Made by a program: the position numbers and the translations under genes. Below the pieces are notes generated by a model. It was not told the DNA's origin. It searched no databases and saw only the letters and a program-made list of their open reading frames with translations. Shown here one piece after another: positions 22,395 through 36,204 of a DNA stretch of 64,000 nucleotides. This DNA comes from Alnus glutinosa (Eukaryota > Streptophyta > Magnoliopsida > Fagales > Betulaceae), in assembly GCF_958979055.1 (NCBI RefSeq), contig NC_084896.1:5832501-5896500 (forward strand), given 5' to 3'. Within the stretch, counting starts at the first letter, position 1. Each line of letters opens with the position of its first letter.

Positions 22395-24141
22395 TTAATT
22401 TCCATCCTGTCTTGGGTGAAGTGGAGAACGATGGTGCAAAGGCTGCTGGCCCTGCCGGTGAGCCATAGGATGAGTAGAACGATTTCTAGGTTCCCTTGGT
22501 CTTTCCTTGGCAGTTTCAATCCGTTCCAGCGTCTCCAGAACTTCTTTCATCGATGGTCGGTGTTTCGGTTCGGCTGCAAGACATTTTAGAGCGAGCTGAG
22601 ATATATGTAATGCAGCTTTAGACGGATATCTTCCTTCCAGCCGGGTGTCCATAATTTGCTTCAACTTTCGTCTTTCTGATAGAGATGGTTTGATCCAGTC
22701 CACCAGATTATGTTTCCCATTTGGGCGATTCGAATCAAGTGCTCGTAAACCGGTTAAAATCTCAACCAAAACGACACCAAAACCATACACGTCGCTCTTT
22801 ACATACAGGTGCCCTGTTTAATCAGCATGATATAATGTCATGGCACAGCTTTTATAAGGACCAAGGTTAAGTGGTGGAAATTTTGCCAAAACTAAATTCA
22901 AAGACTTAAACGGTCTTAAAAGCACCAAAATCCCAAAAGGTTTCACAAAAATAATACCTGTGGCAACATACTCTGGAGCAGCATAACCATATGTGCCCAT
23001 TACCCGTGTTGTCACATGTGATTGACTAGCCGATGGGCCCAACTTTGCCAAGCCAAAGTCTGATATCTTGGCAGTATAGGACTGCAATAAAAACAAAAGT
23101 TAGAACAAGTTCAAAATTTATTTGTTTCCAGAAAAATCTTGCGAATATATGCAAGCTGTAACAACAATGATATCTCAAGGAACAAGAGAGGACGTTGGAG
23201 GAGCTTAAGTCCTTTTTTTATTCTCTCTATACTGGGACAGCTGGGTTTTTTTAGCTCTTTTGGTGATTAGTTTATTGATTTTTTTGTTTTTTTTTCTCCT
23301 TCTAGATACACGTTTCTCTTGTATATTCGCTGGGTTACGTTTTTAATGATATTTCGATTACTTAATAAAAAAAACAATGATATCTTGTGAACATGCTTTT
23401 TGTCACCAATGACTTCTATCCTTTTCACTTCCATGATGTGGTGGATCAAATGGGAGGGTGGGATAAAAAAGGGACAAAAAATGGGTGTGCATAAAGCCTG
23501 GCCATGTGAACAAGATAGAAAGATGATCTAATAGCAAATGTTGAGGAACAGTAGTAATTTAGCTTCCTTAATGTATCACTTGTAATCTTGGTAGTTATTC
23601 ACACTTCGAATAGAACTTTACCCCATCCAGCAATATATTGGAGGCCTTGAAATCTCTATAGATAACTTGCTTATCAGAAGTGTGCAAGAAGGCTAGCCCC
23701 CGAGCTGCTCCTATTGCAATCTTAAGCCGTATTTCCCATGGAAGCGACTGAACAGCTGCGCCCCCTGCACAATTAAGAAGGATGCAGTGTATGGTGAACC
23801 AAATGAACTTCTTTTATATGTGAGAACACAGCAACTTTCATGCTCATATGAATACTAATACTAGAAGTTAATTCTGTTTATAAGCTCTTACTTCCAAAGA
23901 GATGGTTTTCCAAGCTTCCCTTTTGCATGAATTCGTAAATGAGGAGTAACTCTTTATCCTCCCAACAGTATCCCAACAGCTTGACAAGGTTGGGATGAGA
24001 AAGCCTTCCTAAGAAATTTACCTCTGACTGCACCAATAAATTAATACCAAGATAAGTATACATATTCAAAAATGGTTTGAACGTAATGTTTTAAAAGAAA
24101 AATAGTGAAACATTACCAAACTCAAAAAAAATGTCTGTGAG

Positions 24142-24177
<36 letters not shown>

Positions 24178-25628
24178 GCAATATGGTTTAGAATATCAAT
24201 AACTCTCTAGCTTTATTTGATACAGAACCAGCATTTACAATATCGATCTATTAATTTTCTATGGAGCTTTAGTCTGCACTTAAACTGGTTATCGAAGCAT
24301 TAATCAATTTAAACCAGAAAGCAATTTTACACCTAAGGCTGAGTAGCAAAGAGGAAGCTGCAAGCATTTCAAGTTTCAACCAAAGTAGACTAAATCAAAA
24401 CTTACTTTGATTTACATGGTTCACAATTCACTAGTGTTTTCCTTTTTTCTCTTCAGTTCTTTACAGTATTTAGGACACAACTAGCTGATGAAAATACAGA
24501 AAGACGATAACCAAATGAGAGCATATTTTATATATCCCATTACCCTTTTCTTGATTGTTTTAATAGTGGAAGAGCTGTGCATCTTTTAGCTTCTGCAATC
24601 ATAGTCAGAGGTTATGTTCTAATTAAACACTACATCCAAATGAGAGCAGAGTTTTTTGTTCTATTCAATAAAAGCTTTGAAGGAGAACACGGCATTATAA
24701 AACAAGCCTGAAGATAAAGATAAATACAACAAGCACAGTAAAAGTGCAAACTGAAAGGACTAAAGGAATCCAAAACACGTGAATTTCGGTAGAATCACCT
24801 GCCACTCCTCAAATCCTTGCATGCTCTCAGAGTTCAATTTTTTAACAGCAATTACCGTCCCGCTTCCGGTCTTGGACGGCCCCTTCTCATCAAGCCAACC
24901 CTTGTAGACCGTTCCAAAGCCTCCTTCACCAAGAACCGTATCAGCTCTAAAATTCCTGGTTGCAGACTTCAGTTCTGCAAAACCAAAGATCCTCAACTTT
25001 GGGGTGGGCAAGATATGCCCATCAGGATAACCTTGATCGCCGCTAGCCGCCGAGAAATGGCTATTTGCAGAGAAGTTACTGCCCCTAGAAGTACCTGTAT
25101 TGCTGGTTGTCTGAGATATCCCTGCCATAACTACCCAAACATAGTGAAAAATGACATTAATCAATTTCACAAACAGGGGATTTTGGAGTTGAACATGCAG
25201 AAATTCACATGAAAATTCACTTATCATGGAAATTGAAGAAATTGGGATTATGCAAAGATCCAAATACAAACGAATCCAATTGAAAGAAATGAACAAAATC
25301 ACAGCGTTCGTGTTCTAATGACATCAACATAGTCCAGAAACAAAAGTCATCATCCGAAACAGAAAACATTGACATTGTTCAAACTGTCAATTAAATAAAA
25401 AGTTTCAACATTATATAACAACACAAAATTATGGAACATAAAAAGAAAAACAACAACACCCACGTGAGAAATCGAAGAATTCAACAGAACATGGTGAATA
25501 TTCAACAAGAAAGCCCAAATTTATTATTATTTTTTTATTATTTTTTTCTGGTGGCTACCTGAACTGAGATGGGTAGTAGTGCTTGGAGTTGGGTTATCAT
25601 CAGCCGGAGAACCCCAACAAATCCCCAT
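22395..25628 (-). CDS. PIX13: Receptor-like cytoplasmic kinase, PIX13/KIN3-like (At2g17220 type), complete, six exons
   Basis: A 407-residue RLCK-VII-type serine/threonine kinase, acting at the plasma membrane in receptor signalling. Exons: 25628-25559, 25130-24799, 24027-23892, 23764-23622, 23081-22958 and 22813-22395; all phases close. The N-terminus MGICWG offers Gly2 for myristoylation and Cys4 for palmitoylation. A Ser/Thr-rich stretch ([14 protein letters not shown]) precedes the kinase domain. Kinase motifs in order: glycine loop [11 protein letters not shown], lysine in VIAVKKLN, catalytic [14 protein letters not shown] (an RD kinase), DFG in [17 protein letters not shown], activation segment [19 protein letters not shown], and [17 protein letters not shown]. 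The C-terminal tail is Arg/Gln/His-rich. No key residue is missing. A short retroposon sits in the 23622-23081 intron. Its Arabidopsis counterpart is next to At2g17210, whose counterpart is the PPR gene at 3.7 kb here. Confidence 0.95.
23176..23372 (+). mobile_element. 5'-truncated retroposon (LINE 3'-end type) with 13-bp TSD, in a PIX13 intron
   Basis: Bounded by a perfect 13-base direct repeat AACAATGATATCT at 23163-23175 and 23373-23385. The right end is the usual plant LINE tail (CTTGTATATTCGCTGGGTTACG, TTTTTAATGATATTTCG, ACTTAATAAAAAAAAC) ending in an A run. The direction is plus, opposite to the host gene. The short length (197 bp) means severe 5' truncation; a SINE with a borrowed tail is the alternative. 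Confidence 0.8.
24148..24174. repeat. (GA)n microsatellite
   Basis: About 13 GA units in the second intron of the PIX13-like gene. Confidence 0.9.
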
Positions 25629-25787
25629 CTGAAACTAGCTCCTCTCCTCCTGTTAGACCTACAAAAATGGGGTTCGATTTGTTGTGGCCCAGGATTCAGT
25701 TTTCTTTCAACTCCTCCCCTGCTTTGAAGTCTTTCTTCTTCAACCACAGAGTTGATTAGTTGAACCTCTGAGCCTCTTCTTTCTCTC

Positions 25788-25795
25788 TATATATA
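25788..25795 (-). promoter_or_regulatory. TATA box of the PIX13-like gene
   Basis: TATATATA on the minus strand about 160 bases upstream of the ATG at 25628, followed by a CT/GA-rich leader. This is the only clear TATA element upstream of the gene. Confidence 0.55.
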
Positions 25796-25799
25796 GTAT

Positions 25800-26754
25800 G
25801 TTGATTCAAGACAATAGACTGAAGCAATTCAACTTCCAACGCAGATGAAACCAGACAGAAATATTGCAATTTGCAAACACTTGACAAAAGAAAGATCTAA
25901 GTTCGCGGGTTATGCAGTGAAAACAGACACTTTGGTCAAAGTCAACTGCCGTGGCTGTGGGATTGGTCAAGTCATCCGGAACAAAATTCAATTCAAAGAA
26001 GGAGATAAAAATAATTAACAAATCACTTTGAGGGGCCTTTATATTATTCTATCTTATATTATATAATAAAATAATTTATTATTATTTTGGATTATTAATA
26101 ATAAAAAAATAGATATAAAAAATAGATATCGCTTGTATATGACTTTGGTATCAGCATATCACCTCGAGAGAATACTTCAAGAATACATGTTAACCGGTAT
26201 AGCAGGGTCGCTAATACGTCGCCGTCAAGATGTAATCGCCCGCCATAAAAACTTTAGGCTCCAGAAATTTCTAAAGTACCAAGAATACCCTTCTTTGCCC
26301 TCAAAATAAAACAATATATTCATATGACATATCATATATCTTTCCATTCTTTACATATTTCTACTTTTTCAAAAATTACGTAGAACCATCTCTCACGTGT
26401 GGGTTCAGACTCTCTTTTAATAAGTGAGGCTCTACACGTGGAATATTTAATTAAAATTAGAGATAAATAACGGAGTCAAGGTTCGAATTCAGGATCTTTG
26501 GCTCTGATGTCATGTTAAACCAACATTTATCCCAAAAACTTAAGCTAATAGGAAGAAGTAAATTTAATCACTTAATCAATACTTTAACAGTAATGAAAGT
26601 TAAATCACAAAATAAAAGAATTAATTAGTGGAGCATAAATAACTTGTAACAACCATGCATTTGATTTAATGGATTGTAATTTTTTAATAATAAATTTTGT
26701 AACAAATAAATTTTAAAAAAAAATGATTAATGTTTGGAAAGTAATTATTTTTTT

Positions 26755-26789
<35 letters not shown>

Positions 26790-26984
26790 ACTACGATAGC
26801 CACTAAAGTGAACTTAATTATGGATGGTGCCCATGTTCTCGGTTCTATTTATTGAGGATGCATGTAGTGTTTAAACAACATATCATGTGGACAACTAATA
26901 TAACATAAATGAATTTAAATCCATTAACTTTTTGTTTGAATGGTATTTCAATAATCATATTATGGTCTCTTAAGATGCATCTAA
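25800..26984. other. Intergenic, upstream of the PIX13-like gene
   Basis: AT-rich; no gene is recognised. Holds a (TTG)n microsatellite of about 11 units at 26756-26789. Confidence 0.5.
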
Positions 26985-27907
26985 GAGCATTTCTAACAGC
27001 TTCCTTATAAGGGTGTACTTTGTTTCCTAAATTTTAGGAAATTTTTTAAGAAAGTCACAAAAAGCCACCCACAGCAACTTTCCTATATTTTTCTATTCCC
27101 TGTGAATGCTACAGTGCTTCCCAATGCATAGGGAAGCACTGTAGCATTCCCAAGCATTTGTTTATTCAAAAAAAAAAACACTCTCCTCTTTGCACATCTG
27201 TTCTTCCTCTCTCTCTCTGCACATCACTACTCCTCTCTCTCTCTGATTGCCATCTCTGCTCCTCTTTTTCCTTGTGCCTCTCTCCATTCCTCTCATTTTC
27301 TCTTTCTCAATCACAATCCCGGTAGCTGCTTGGCATCCAAATCGGCCTCGAAGTTGCCCTTGGAGGAGGCGGGGAAGCCGGCCTTGATAATGTTGACACC
27401 GAGCTTGGCAAATTGCTAGGCGATGTCGACCTTCTCCTTGGAGTCAGGGAGGCACCCGAGGATTGCTCGCCGTCGCAGGGAGTGGTGTTGAAGATGCTGA
27501 TGTACTTGGAGTTCGAGATGTGATTAGGGATGTAACTTGGGCGGGGCCTAGTGGTCCCCTTTATTGTTGCTAGCGATGATGACGGGTCATGTTGGCGGGA
27601 ACAAGAGACGGCGGTTTTTTTGGGCAGGTGTGGGGGAGAGGAGGGAAGGTGTGGGTGGGGCCAGCGGAGGGCGCTGATTAGGATTGAGGAGGGCCATGGC
27701 CGGTCTGAATCTTGCAGGAGACGGCAAGGAGAGAAAAAAAAAAAAAAAGAATAAAAAAACAAAAGGAAAAGTAAAAATTAATATTTTAATAATATAGAAA
27801 AAAAAAATGAAGTAAAAATGTTTTAGAAGGTTTTTCTTTAGAGAAACAAAAAGTGGTTTTATTCCCTATATTTAGGAAAAATAGTTAGGAAGTTGCTGAA
27901 AATGCTC
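26985..27907. mobile_element. PIF/Harbinger-like non-autonomous element, 923 bp, with captured gene fragment
   Basis: Ends GAGCATTTCTAACAGCTTCC and, inverted, GAGCATTTTCAGCAACTTCC form terminal inverted repeats. Both are flanked by TAA (26982-26984 and 27908-27910), the 3-base duplication of PIF/Harbinger elements. The subterminal palindrome GAATGCTACAGTGCTTCCC / GGGAAGCACTGTAGCATTCC is at 27102-27150. The GC-rich interior 27320-27720 differs sharply from the AT-rich flanks and contains host coding sequence. Confidence 0.82.
27320..27560 (-). pseudogene. Captured fragment of 2-isopropylmalate synthase
   Basis: The minus strand reads RPRPSYIPNHISNSKYISIF, then NTTPCDGEQSSGASLTP. After a frame shift it reads EKVDIA*QFAKLGVNIIKAG and FPASSKGNFEAD. 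This is the N-terminal part of the (alpha-isopropyl)malate synthase TIM-barrel domain: the functional enzyme has R(I/V)FDTTLRDGEQSPG, and here the catalytic Arg-Asp pair is changed to Pro-Cys-Asp. In-frame stops, the frame shift and the missing remainder make it non-functional. Confidence 0.8.
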
Positions 27908-27910
27908 TAA

Positions 27911-28882
27911 CGGTATATATTTTTTTTGTCTAATTTTCAACTAGTTTGACTATTTTTTTAAAAAAAATTCAACATCCTACTTCATTGGGTAATTAATGCT
28001 CCACTAGAGTCTTGGTAGTTGACAATTTCTGTATGCTCTGAATGTGAAAACTCATGCCTAGCCCACAAAAAATCAAAGAAAATCCATGGTGTTATCTTCT
28101 TCACAATTTCTTTTGCTTAATTTTCTAAAGAAACAAGTGATGATGAAACTCCTTAGCTCAATTGGACGGCCACACTCACACGACACCAAAAGTACAGACG
28201 TGCATGATTATACTAGGAAGCGTCCCATCCGAGCCAATACACAGCCTGTATTCCATATTGTAATATTTTTTTTTTTATTTTTTTTTATTTTTATTTTTTA
28301 TTTTTAAGTTGATAAGAACACGGTTGGTAATTACTAAATCATGATATTTTTAAATTGTTTGTCTAAATTCTTAAATTTAGACAGATAATTATAAGAGACC
28401 ACTTACAAAACTCATATGATCAGATAAAAATGAGGTTGTCCAACTACTTATCCGGTCAAGTGGGTCTCATAAGTGGTCTTTCACAATCACATGTCTAAAT
28501 TTTTTATAATTCAGACAAATAATTTAAGAGGATTTTAAAATTGCTAGGTTTGACCAAATCCAAAATCCCTTTTGAGTTCTTGTGGGCGACTTGACAATTT
28601 CTTACAACTTTGAAAATTAGCGTAAGAATCCTCTACATTTCCAATATCAATTTTCAGTCTAAATTGTTAAGAGATACCACTTAATAAATATCTGTCGAAA
28701 TAAGTAGTCGAATAGTCTAAAATTTATTTAAATAGTTGAATCTCATATAAATTCTCACTTTAGGTAACAAATTGCTGGATATATCAATCTCTTCATTTCA
28801 CCTATTTTATGGTCAAACTTTTATTTTGTTATCAATATCATTTAAAATTTTTAACCGAGGTGATAGTATATTCATCACGTGA

Positions 28883-28955
<73 letters not shown>

Positions 28956-30520
28956 CGCGTATATATACCGTTAAATGTAACGAAATAATGTTACAATATT
29001 ATAATTTTATCCAACAATGTTTATAAGACATTCTCAAATATTTATTAAATTAATCCATATTAAATAATAATAAAAAAATCAATGATTGGCCAACTTTGGG
29101 TGTTACGAGACCAACAAAAGCTACTGTGTAACTAGTAATGGACACATTGGACAGCAACCATTAGAAAAACTAGTACATTCAAAATACTTTGACTGGAATT
29201 GGCAACCCTATTTCTTAGCCATTTGAATTTAATAAAGTTTTCTTTGAACTTGGATTTTCTTCTATTTAAGATAAATGTTAATTTAATAAACTAAACAATT
29301 TAATTTAGAAAAAAAAAAAAATTTTGTCAACTTCTTGTAAAATCAAAGAAAATAACAAAACAAGATAAAGAGATTGCAATATGTGAAACTAGTTCTTCAG
29401 GAACTATGTATGATTTTTATTTATTATTTGTGTTTACATACTACTCAATACTCCCTTTTATAGATATGAAATCATAATGGGAGGTTAAAGAATATGAAAT
29501 GGTAGTATATGAATTAAAATGCTATATCAATGTATTACATGAATGTTATAGGAATTATAAAAGATAACATGAATGTGTAGAATTCCAAGAAGAGATATGT
29601 TAGCTTCACAACAATGCTAATGTGTCCAGCAAAAAATGAAAATGCTGGACACATCAGCATTGTTGTGTAATTATTGTGTAAAAATTATATAAATAACATA
29701 TCTCAAAACTAAATGGTCATCCACAAAATGTATGAATAAATTCATAACGAATTTGAATTTATTAATGCAACAACACGTTATTTGCATATTAAAATGAGGT
29801 TGAAAAAATCTCATCTCATAAACCGTAATCAAGTGGTTTGACCCTCCCTTTGCAATCTAAGGCATGAATTAAAAAGATCTACAAAAAAAGAAAAAAAAAA
29901 AAAAGAAAAGAAAGAGACTGTTATACTCCCTTAAAATCCCCTTTTTAATTCTTCTCGATCTCCTATTTTGCTTATTAGAATATTCAAAACAATTAATAGC
30001 TATTCACAAGTCTCCCTCCAAGCTCCTTTAACATACAAAGGCACGCTTGCTCTCAAATTCAAAAGAAGGCCATTGGAGAAGTTATGAGTTTTGTTTCCGG
30101 AGTCAACAAGTTTTTTAGTGGACCGACTTGGTTTTTTCGTGGCAGCGAAACGTTAATCGCAGGTCAAACGGTACTGTTTGTGTCACTGTCATGCATGTCG
30201 CAGTCCGAAGCAAATTATGTTTTTGTTTATATAACAAAAGGGTTACAATATAATATAAGATAGAAATAAATTCTTGCTAAATATTGGTTTCCAATGTTAC
30301 AAATGAAACCTTTTTGCTTGTGAGCCTAAGAATCAGATTACATTAATCTGTACAAGAAAAGCCTACTCTACTCTTCTACAATACAGTTGGGTGTGGCTCT
30401 AATCGGCTCCCACATCGAAGAGACCCTATGTTGGTTTCATAAGCAGAAGCAACAAATCTTAAACCCACCTTTCTATGGTTAAACTTAATTAAAAGAGAAA
30501 GAAAAAAAACTCAATTATTC
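27911..30520. other. Intergenic, AT-rich, with an (AT)n microsatellite and one small MITE
   Basis: No gene is recognised. 28888-28947 is an (AT)n run of about 30 units. 29592-29704 is a 113-bp palindromic element (ends GAGATATGTTA / TAACATATCTC) with a central hairpin CAATGCTAATGTGTCCAGC / GCTGGACACATCAGCATTG. The 3' UTR of the bromodomain gene likely extends to about 30300. Confidence 0.55.
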
Positions 30521-33500
30521 TCATAGCTGCAATGCTAAATCTGGCTGTGCTGAATCAACCCGGCTAGAATTAGGGGATCCTGGAGACTGAAATCTGACAT
30601 TCAAGTCTGGTGGAACTGAATCTGGTTTCTGTTGTGATGACAGTCCAGAGTCAGTTCTCTGTTGGGGCGACATTCCTTGCCAAGACGGCCGCGGATGAAG
30701 CCCTCTTATTTGGGCTGCCAATGCCTCACTACCGGAGTTTGGCAACAAGCTGCCGGAATTATTTGAAGTTGAACTTTCCATAAACTTGGGGTCTTCTGAA
30801 CTAAGCTTGTTTGTGGTCGCCAGATGGACATAGTTGGTATTAGTCCTAGAGATTGTGTCGAGCATCTGAGGCGACTGTAAGTTGAACCCAGCAGGCCTGG
30901 CTGCTCCAATTAGTTTCCCCACTTGAGCCGCAATGTTAAACCCAAAGGAACCATTAAATCCATTCATGCCAGGGTGAATTACAGGGCCCTGATTAATCTG
31001 AAAGGGAGGCCTTGGCTTGATTGCACCAGTACTGCTATTCAATATATTAATCACAGTATGAGAATTTGACCCTTCGGCAACTTCTGCCTTACCGGTCAGG
31101 GGTTCAGGCGATTTATTCCTAGTGAAGGGGGATACGGAGGTGGTAGCAGATGGAGGGAGATGCTTGCTTAGATGGCCACCCAAAGCTGAGTGAGTGGAAG
31201 GTATGTGCTTCTCAGACAAATTATTTCCTTCATGCGTCTCTGATAAATTCTCTCCCTTCGATTGAACAGTGCTAGGTGTTGCAATAGAGGATGAGTTTTC
31301 AACAACAGGAAATGGCTGCAATGATGACAGCTGACCTGGTAACATTGAAGGAAGTAGCAATGGCCTTGGCGGTATGATATCATTTTCTCCAACCCATCCA
31401 GGGCCAAACTTAACGCCAGAAGGCAAAGATCTCTCTATCTTCTTAGAAGCAACTTTCCAAGCAACAGGTCCCAGATTTGCAGCAAAACGAGCAAGGCTCC
31501 TTGCATAGCCATGCTCTGAATGAAGCCCGACCTGATTCATTTCAAAGCAAGTCAACTAACCAACAAAAATCAGGGTTTATGATATCCAAATAATTTGTCA
31601 ACCAAATACAGACAGCAGCACTTCTGAGGAGTTGTGTACTAGTTAAATAGTGATTCCTCCGGGGGGAAATATTAGAGGTCAAAACCTAAACGTAGTTGAA
31701 AGATGGCAACGGCTCCATCTAATAATCTTTATCATTAGCTATTGTTTTGTCAATTTAAAACTACAAAACACTAAAGGTCATGGCCATCTTGCAGAATCAT
31801 TTGGTTTAGCTCATTCTAGAATGTGTTACAAACAGTTAAACCATCATTAACAGGGATTTCATGCATGGCTTTGAGTAGCATCAGTTTCATCATCAAAGAA
31901 TTAAAAAGAAAATTCAACATCAACATGATACGTACAGCCAAAAGCTGCTTCCTCTCTCCATCAAAAGTAGTTAACACGGATGGCTCTCGCCCACCAACTG
32001 ATGGATGGGATTGCTTATATGTCTTACGTCTGTTCTCATCAAGTACAAATTGTTTCTTCCCAAGCTTCATTTGATTACCCTTCATGGAACCTGTAAAAAT
32101 AAGCACAACCTCAAGTCTCCTAAAAACTGGATTTAAGAAATCAAGCAGGAGAATTCAAGTTAATGGACAAAAGCAAGCCAATGCTCTAGATCCAAACCTG
32201 TAAATTCATCATTCCTCTCAAACTTGTTATCAACCAACCAACTAGTATAAACATCATTATTACGAGAACCATGGAGTCGTCCGGATGAATCTGCCAAAGC
32301 AGACTTGTCTGTAAGATGACTTCCTTTTCTCTGATCATAATTGGACCAGTTGGTGTTTTCTCCCCCAGTCGCAAGACCAGCATCAGCGGAAAACTCTGAA
32401 CCAGCACGCTCTAAGGAAGGCCTGCCCAGTGATTTTTTCAAATTTTTGGTTGGTGGTCTACCTCTTCTCACTATTTTGGGTTCTGGTTCATTATCATCAC
32501 TATCCTGCCTCAGATTTTCAAAGTTCTTTTTTGCCAGCTCTTGTATGGATCGTGCCTGGAAACAAACTAAAGTTTCAGATAACACAAAATGATTTTGTAA
32601 TAATTGTAAGATAGAAGTTTAAAACAGACCATACCTGTCGAAAATATATGGTATCAGGCGCATTATACTGCATTGCGTTTGCACAGATTAAGGTAACATC
32701 TTTCTGCATAATAATAAAATCAAACTTTCATTCTCAGGATATATATAGTTCAAGCATTCTTTTTTTTCATAAGTAATATAGTTCAACCATTCTTCCAATA
32801 TATGCATCATGAATGTCTTCTAGAGCATCATGAAACTAAGCTGTTGGCTTAATACAAAGTCTAGGGGCATCATGAAAAGATTTTGCAGATTTAAAGAAAA
32901 CAAACTTAAATGTATTATTTCCTCAGAGCAATTGTATATGGAGATAAGCAAATTTCTTAGCAGACCATCCTAGCCCAAATATCAATAATAAAAAGCCTAA
33001 TGCATAAGAAAAATATTAACAGAAGTTTAATAGATCTAGGCTTATACTACTAAAAAACAATTACCGAAGGATATGCTGCATATTCAAGGTTTATAACCCC
33101 AAATGCATTAACTGACACATGGTGGATGTTAGCAGCCTAACTTTCACAGAGTGTTGGCCCTCCCATTTATCATCCTCCAAGACACATCGACTATATCAAG
33201 TATCACAATGTTAATCGTAACGCATCTTGTTTTGTTTGTTTCTTTTTTCTGAACAATCCTGATGTCTCTCTGAGCTAGAATGCTAATGTGGCCCTATGAA
33301 ATTATGAATCTCCTCAATACATTAAAAATGAAAAATAAAAAATCCCATTTCCAGTGACACACTACAATCTAATGCAGAGAGTGCAAGCAAATACTCCCAT
33401 GCATAACAAAGAGCTTCAACTTCCTAAAGCAGATTCACAAGAAAACTGAGGAAACAAATGAATAATCAAACATTAAGTAGCCATGTGAAACATATGAAGA

Positions 33501-36204
33501 ATCTATATTAAGTAGCCAAGTTAACCACTGATTGACAAAAATGATAGAAACGGCTTATTTTATGCTTCTCCAACTTCATTTCTCTCTCAGCTACCCAATA
33601 GGAGGCATTGAACGTATGGAAAAAACTGTTCTAGTCTATACCCACGCTAAAAGCACTAGCTGTCAGAATAATAGTAACACATAATCATGTAAACTATTGG
33701 CTTGGCATTTTTAATTAGACTCTGCATTTAATAAGTACGGTTTTTTTTTTTTTAAATGACTACATATAAATAAGCAATCTTAAAAGTGAAACTTTTTATT
33801 TTAATTCTTGAATTGGTAAACTTTAACCGAGTATGAAACCCAACTAGCCCTTTACCACCTGAGTTAAGGTTTAGAGGTGTCTTAATTCTAAAACTTAATA
33901 GTTCAATGCGTAGTACAAACAGGGAAAAATTATGACTAACAAATCTTCAAGAGGCAAACTCACTAGATGTTAAAAGCACACTTTCTATAACAGCTAGACA
34001 GAGTTAACTACCAAAACATTATTATACACACGCAAAGTTAAATATGATCGATTAGCATAAAGAACCAAGTTTAGCACACTAGAGCTCATTGGCTTGTAAC
34101 ACCAGCTTTTCAGCTACAAAACTCACATCTGGCAGATTACTAAATGGTAATCTGGAAAAGATCATGTTCCAATAATTAAACCACATCTTAGAGATTTATA
34201 TATACATATGTGCATCCACCGCAAACAATTACACCATTGCAACAAAGGGAAAATACAATGAAAACTTCCTTATACAGAAGGTACAAAACCTAACAGCTAA
34301 CGACAAGATCTGTAATCTTAGCAATACAGGATAAGCGCGGGACTTGAAACGAATAGAGCAAGGATACTAAGTAAATTCCAAAGTTGAATCCTGACAATAA
34401 TCGGTCCTTCAAAGATGAATTAAGTTAGCTGTAAACCCACTTGAATGCAACATGTATGGCAGGCTAACCGGGTGGCAGCCATTCTAACCAAAAAGATGCT
34501 TGATACAAAACCTGACCAACAGGAAGCGAATTGAATAATCTCTAGTCCGTAGAGAACCAAATGCCAATTGGAGCATCTGAAGTAAATTAGAAACCTAGAA
34601 CGAAGATAAAACCACTAGAGCACAAACCAACCTCAAACTGTTCCAAGTTCGCATAAGCTCCACTAGCAAGTTTATTCCGCAGGGTTCCGAAATCCATTGG
34701 GTTCTGTATCACTTCATGGTAGTCCGGAAGCTGCATAAACAAATAAATATCAGTATAAAACTGAGAAACATATGCACACACGTCCTAGAAGTTAATGCAT
34801 CAGCAACTTTTGTTTTTTAAGAACTAACCTCATTCGGGTCCACTGGCTCAGAGAACACACCATAAGTGTCCTTCCTGATATTAATTAATTCAAAACACTC
34901 CTCAGCAAACTGAAAACCCAAAAGCTACATCAAAGTAATCAAAAATACATTCTGGGAAACTGTAAGACACACTTTTGAAGCCTGTCGATGATGAACAGTA
35001 ACAGCTTTTTATCCGGTAAAGGCGTTGAGGGTCCCGAATCCAACTGACCCCCTGCACATAATCATACACATAATCACCAAATAAAAACAAAAAGAGCTCC
35101 TTTTTTCCTTTTCTAAGCAAATGGGTGTCAGATTATTAGCAAACCTTGGTGGGTATTTGTGGGGTTTGCACCAGAGATCGACTTGTCGCCCTGCAAAAAA
35201 TAGAATCATAACCAGTGACGAAAACAATAAGCAAACATATTTATTTTCCATAGTGGGCAATGAAGTAGAACTCAAAGTAGCTGCGAAAAGGCAAAGTAGG
35301 ATGGAATTCAAAGCACCAAAAAAGGGAAAATACAGTTACAAACTGTGAAAAACAATTATTAGATAAAGAAAAGACAAATTTACACTTTTTTATATCAGAT
35401 TTGACAGTCATATCATTATTAGGGTCGAGTAAATAAAGACACAGATTAAATTCCTAACAATCCCCAAAAACCAACCATAATAAGAATTATAGAAATACAT
35501 AAAAATTCAATTCCATAGATTTGCCAAGTCAAACCCTTTTCACTGAAATTCTAGAAGCCCAAGAAAAAGCTAAGTCCAAAGGGGTGCGAAATTCAAGGAG
35601 TTTTCAAATTCCGTCAACGTAATATTCCGCCGAAAAAAATTAATTATCCAAATCAAACCAAAAAAAAACCCCCCAAATTTGGCGGTTTCAACCGCGAAAA
35701 TCGTTTTCTCAGACAAAATCATCGAGAAATTCGATACCTTTGCACAGTCCCCAAGCCCAGATCCATTCCCGATCGCATTGATCTTCCTCTTCTTGTTGCT
35801 ATTCGACGCGGCCTCGTCCTCCTCGGCATTCGATTCGGAGCCTTGCGAATTGAGCGGCGATTTCTGGGAGGGCAATCGTAGCACCAGCTTCAGCTTCTTC
35901 TCACGGCGCTTCCCGTCCAATTCGTCGTCGTCATCCTCCTCGTCCTCCTCCTCATGGCGGATCTCATCGGCGTCGAGGTTAGGGTTCCGGCGGGTGGATC
36001 GCCGCACAGGAGTAGGACCTGAGGCAGAGGTAGGGACAGGAACAGGGGCAGTTCGGTAATTAGAAGCAGAATGAGGGGCAGAGTTGTGGGTTCGCTTTTG
36101 ATGTTGTACTTCTTGTTGTTGTTGTTGTTCTCTGATATTGCGTTTCTGGAGATCTAAAAGAGACGGCCTTCCTTTCTTCTTCTTCTTCCTCTCCACCACC
36201 TTAC

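Noticed and set aside
28086..28307. 73-codon plus-strand frame
   Set aside because: Ends in a poly-T-derived Phe run; no recognisable content.
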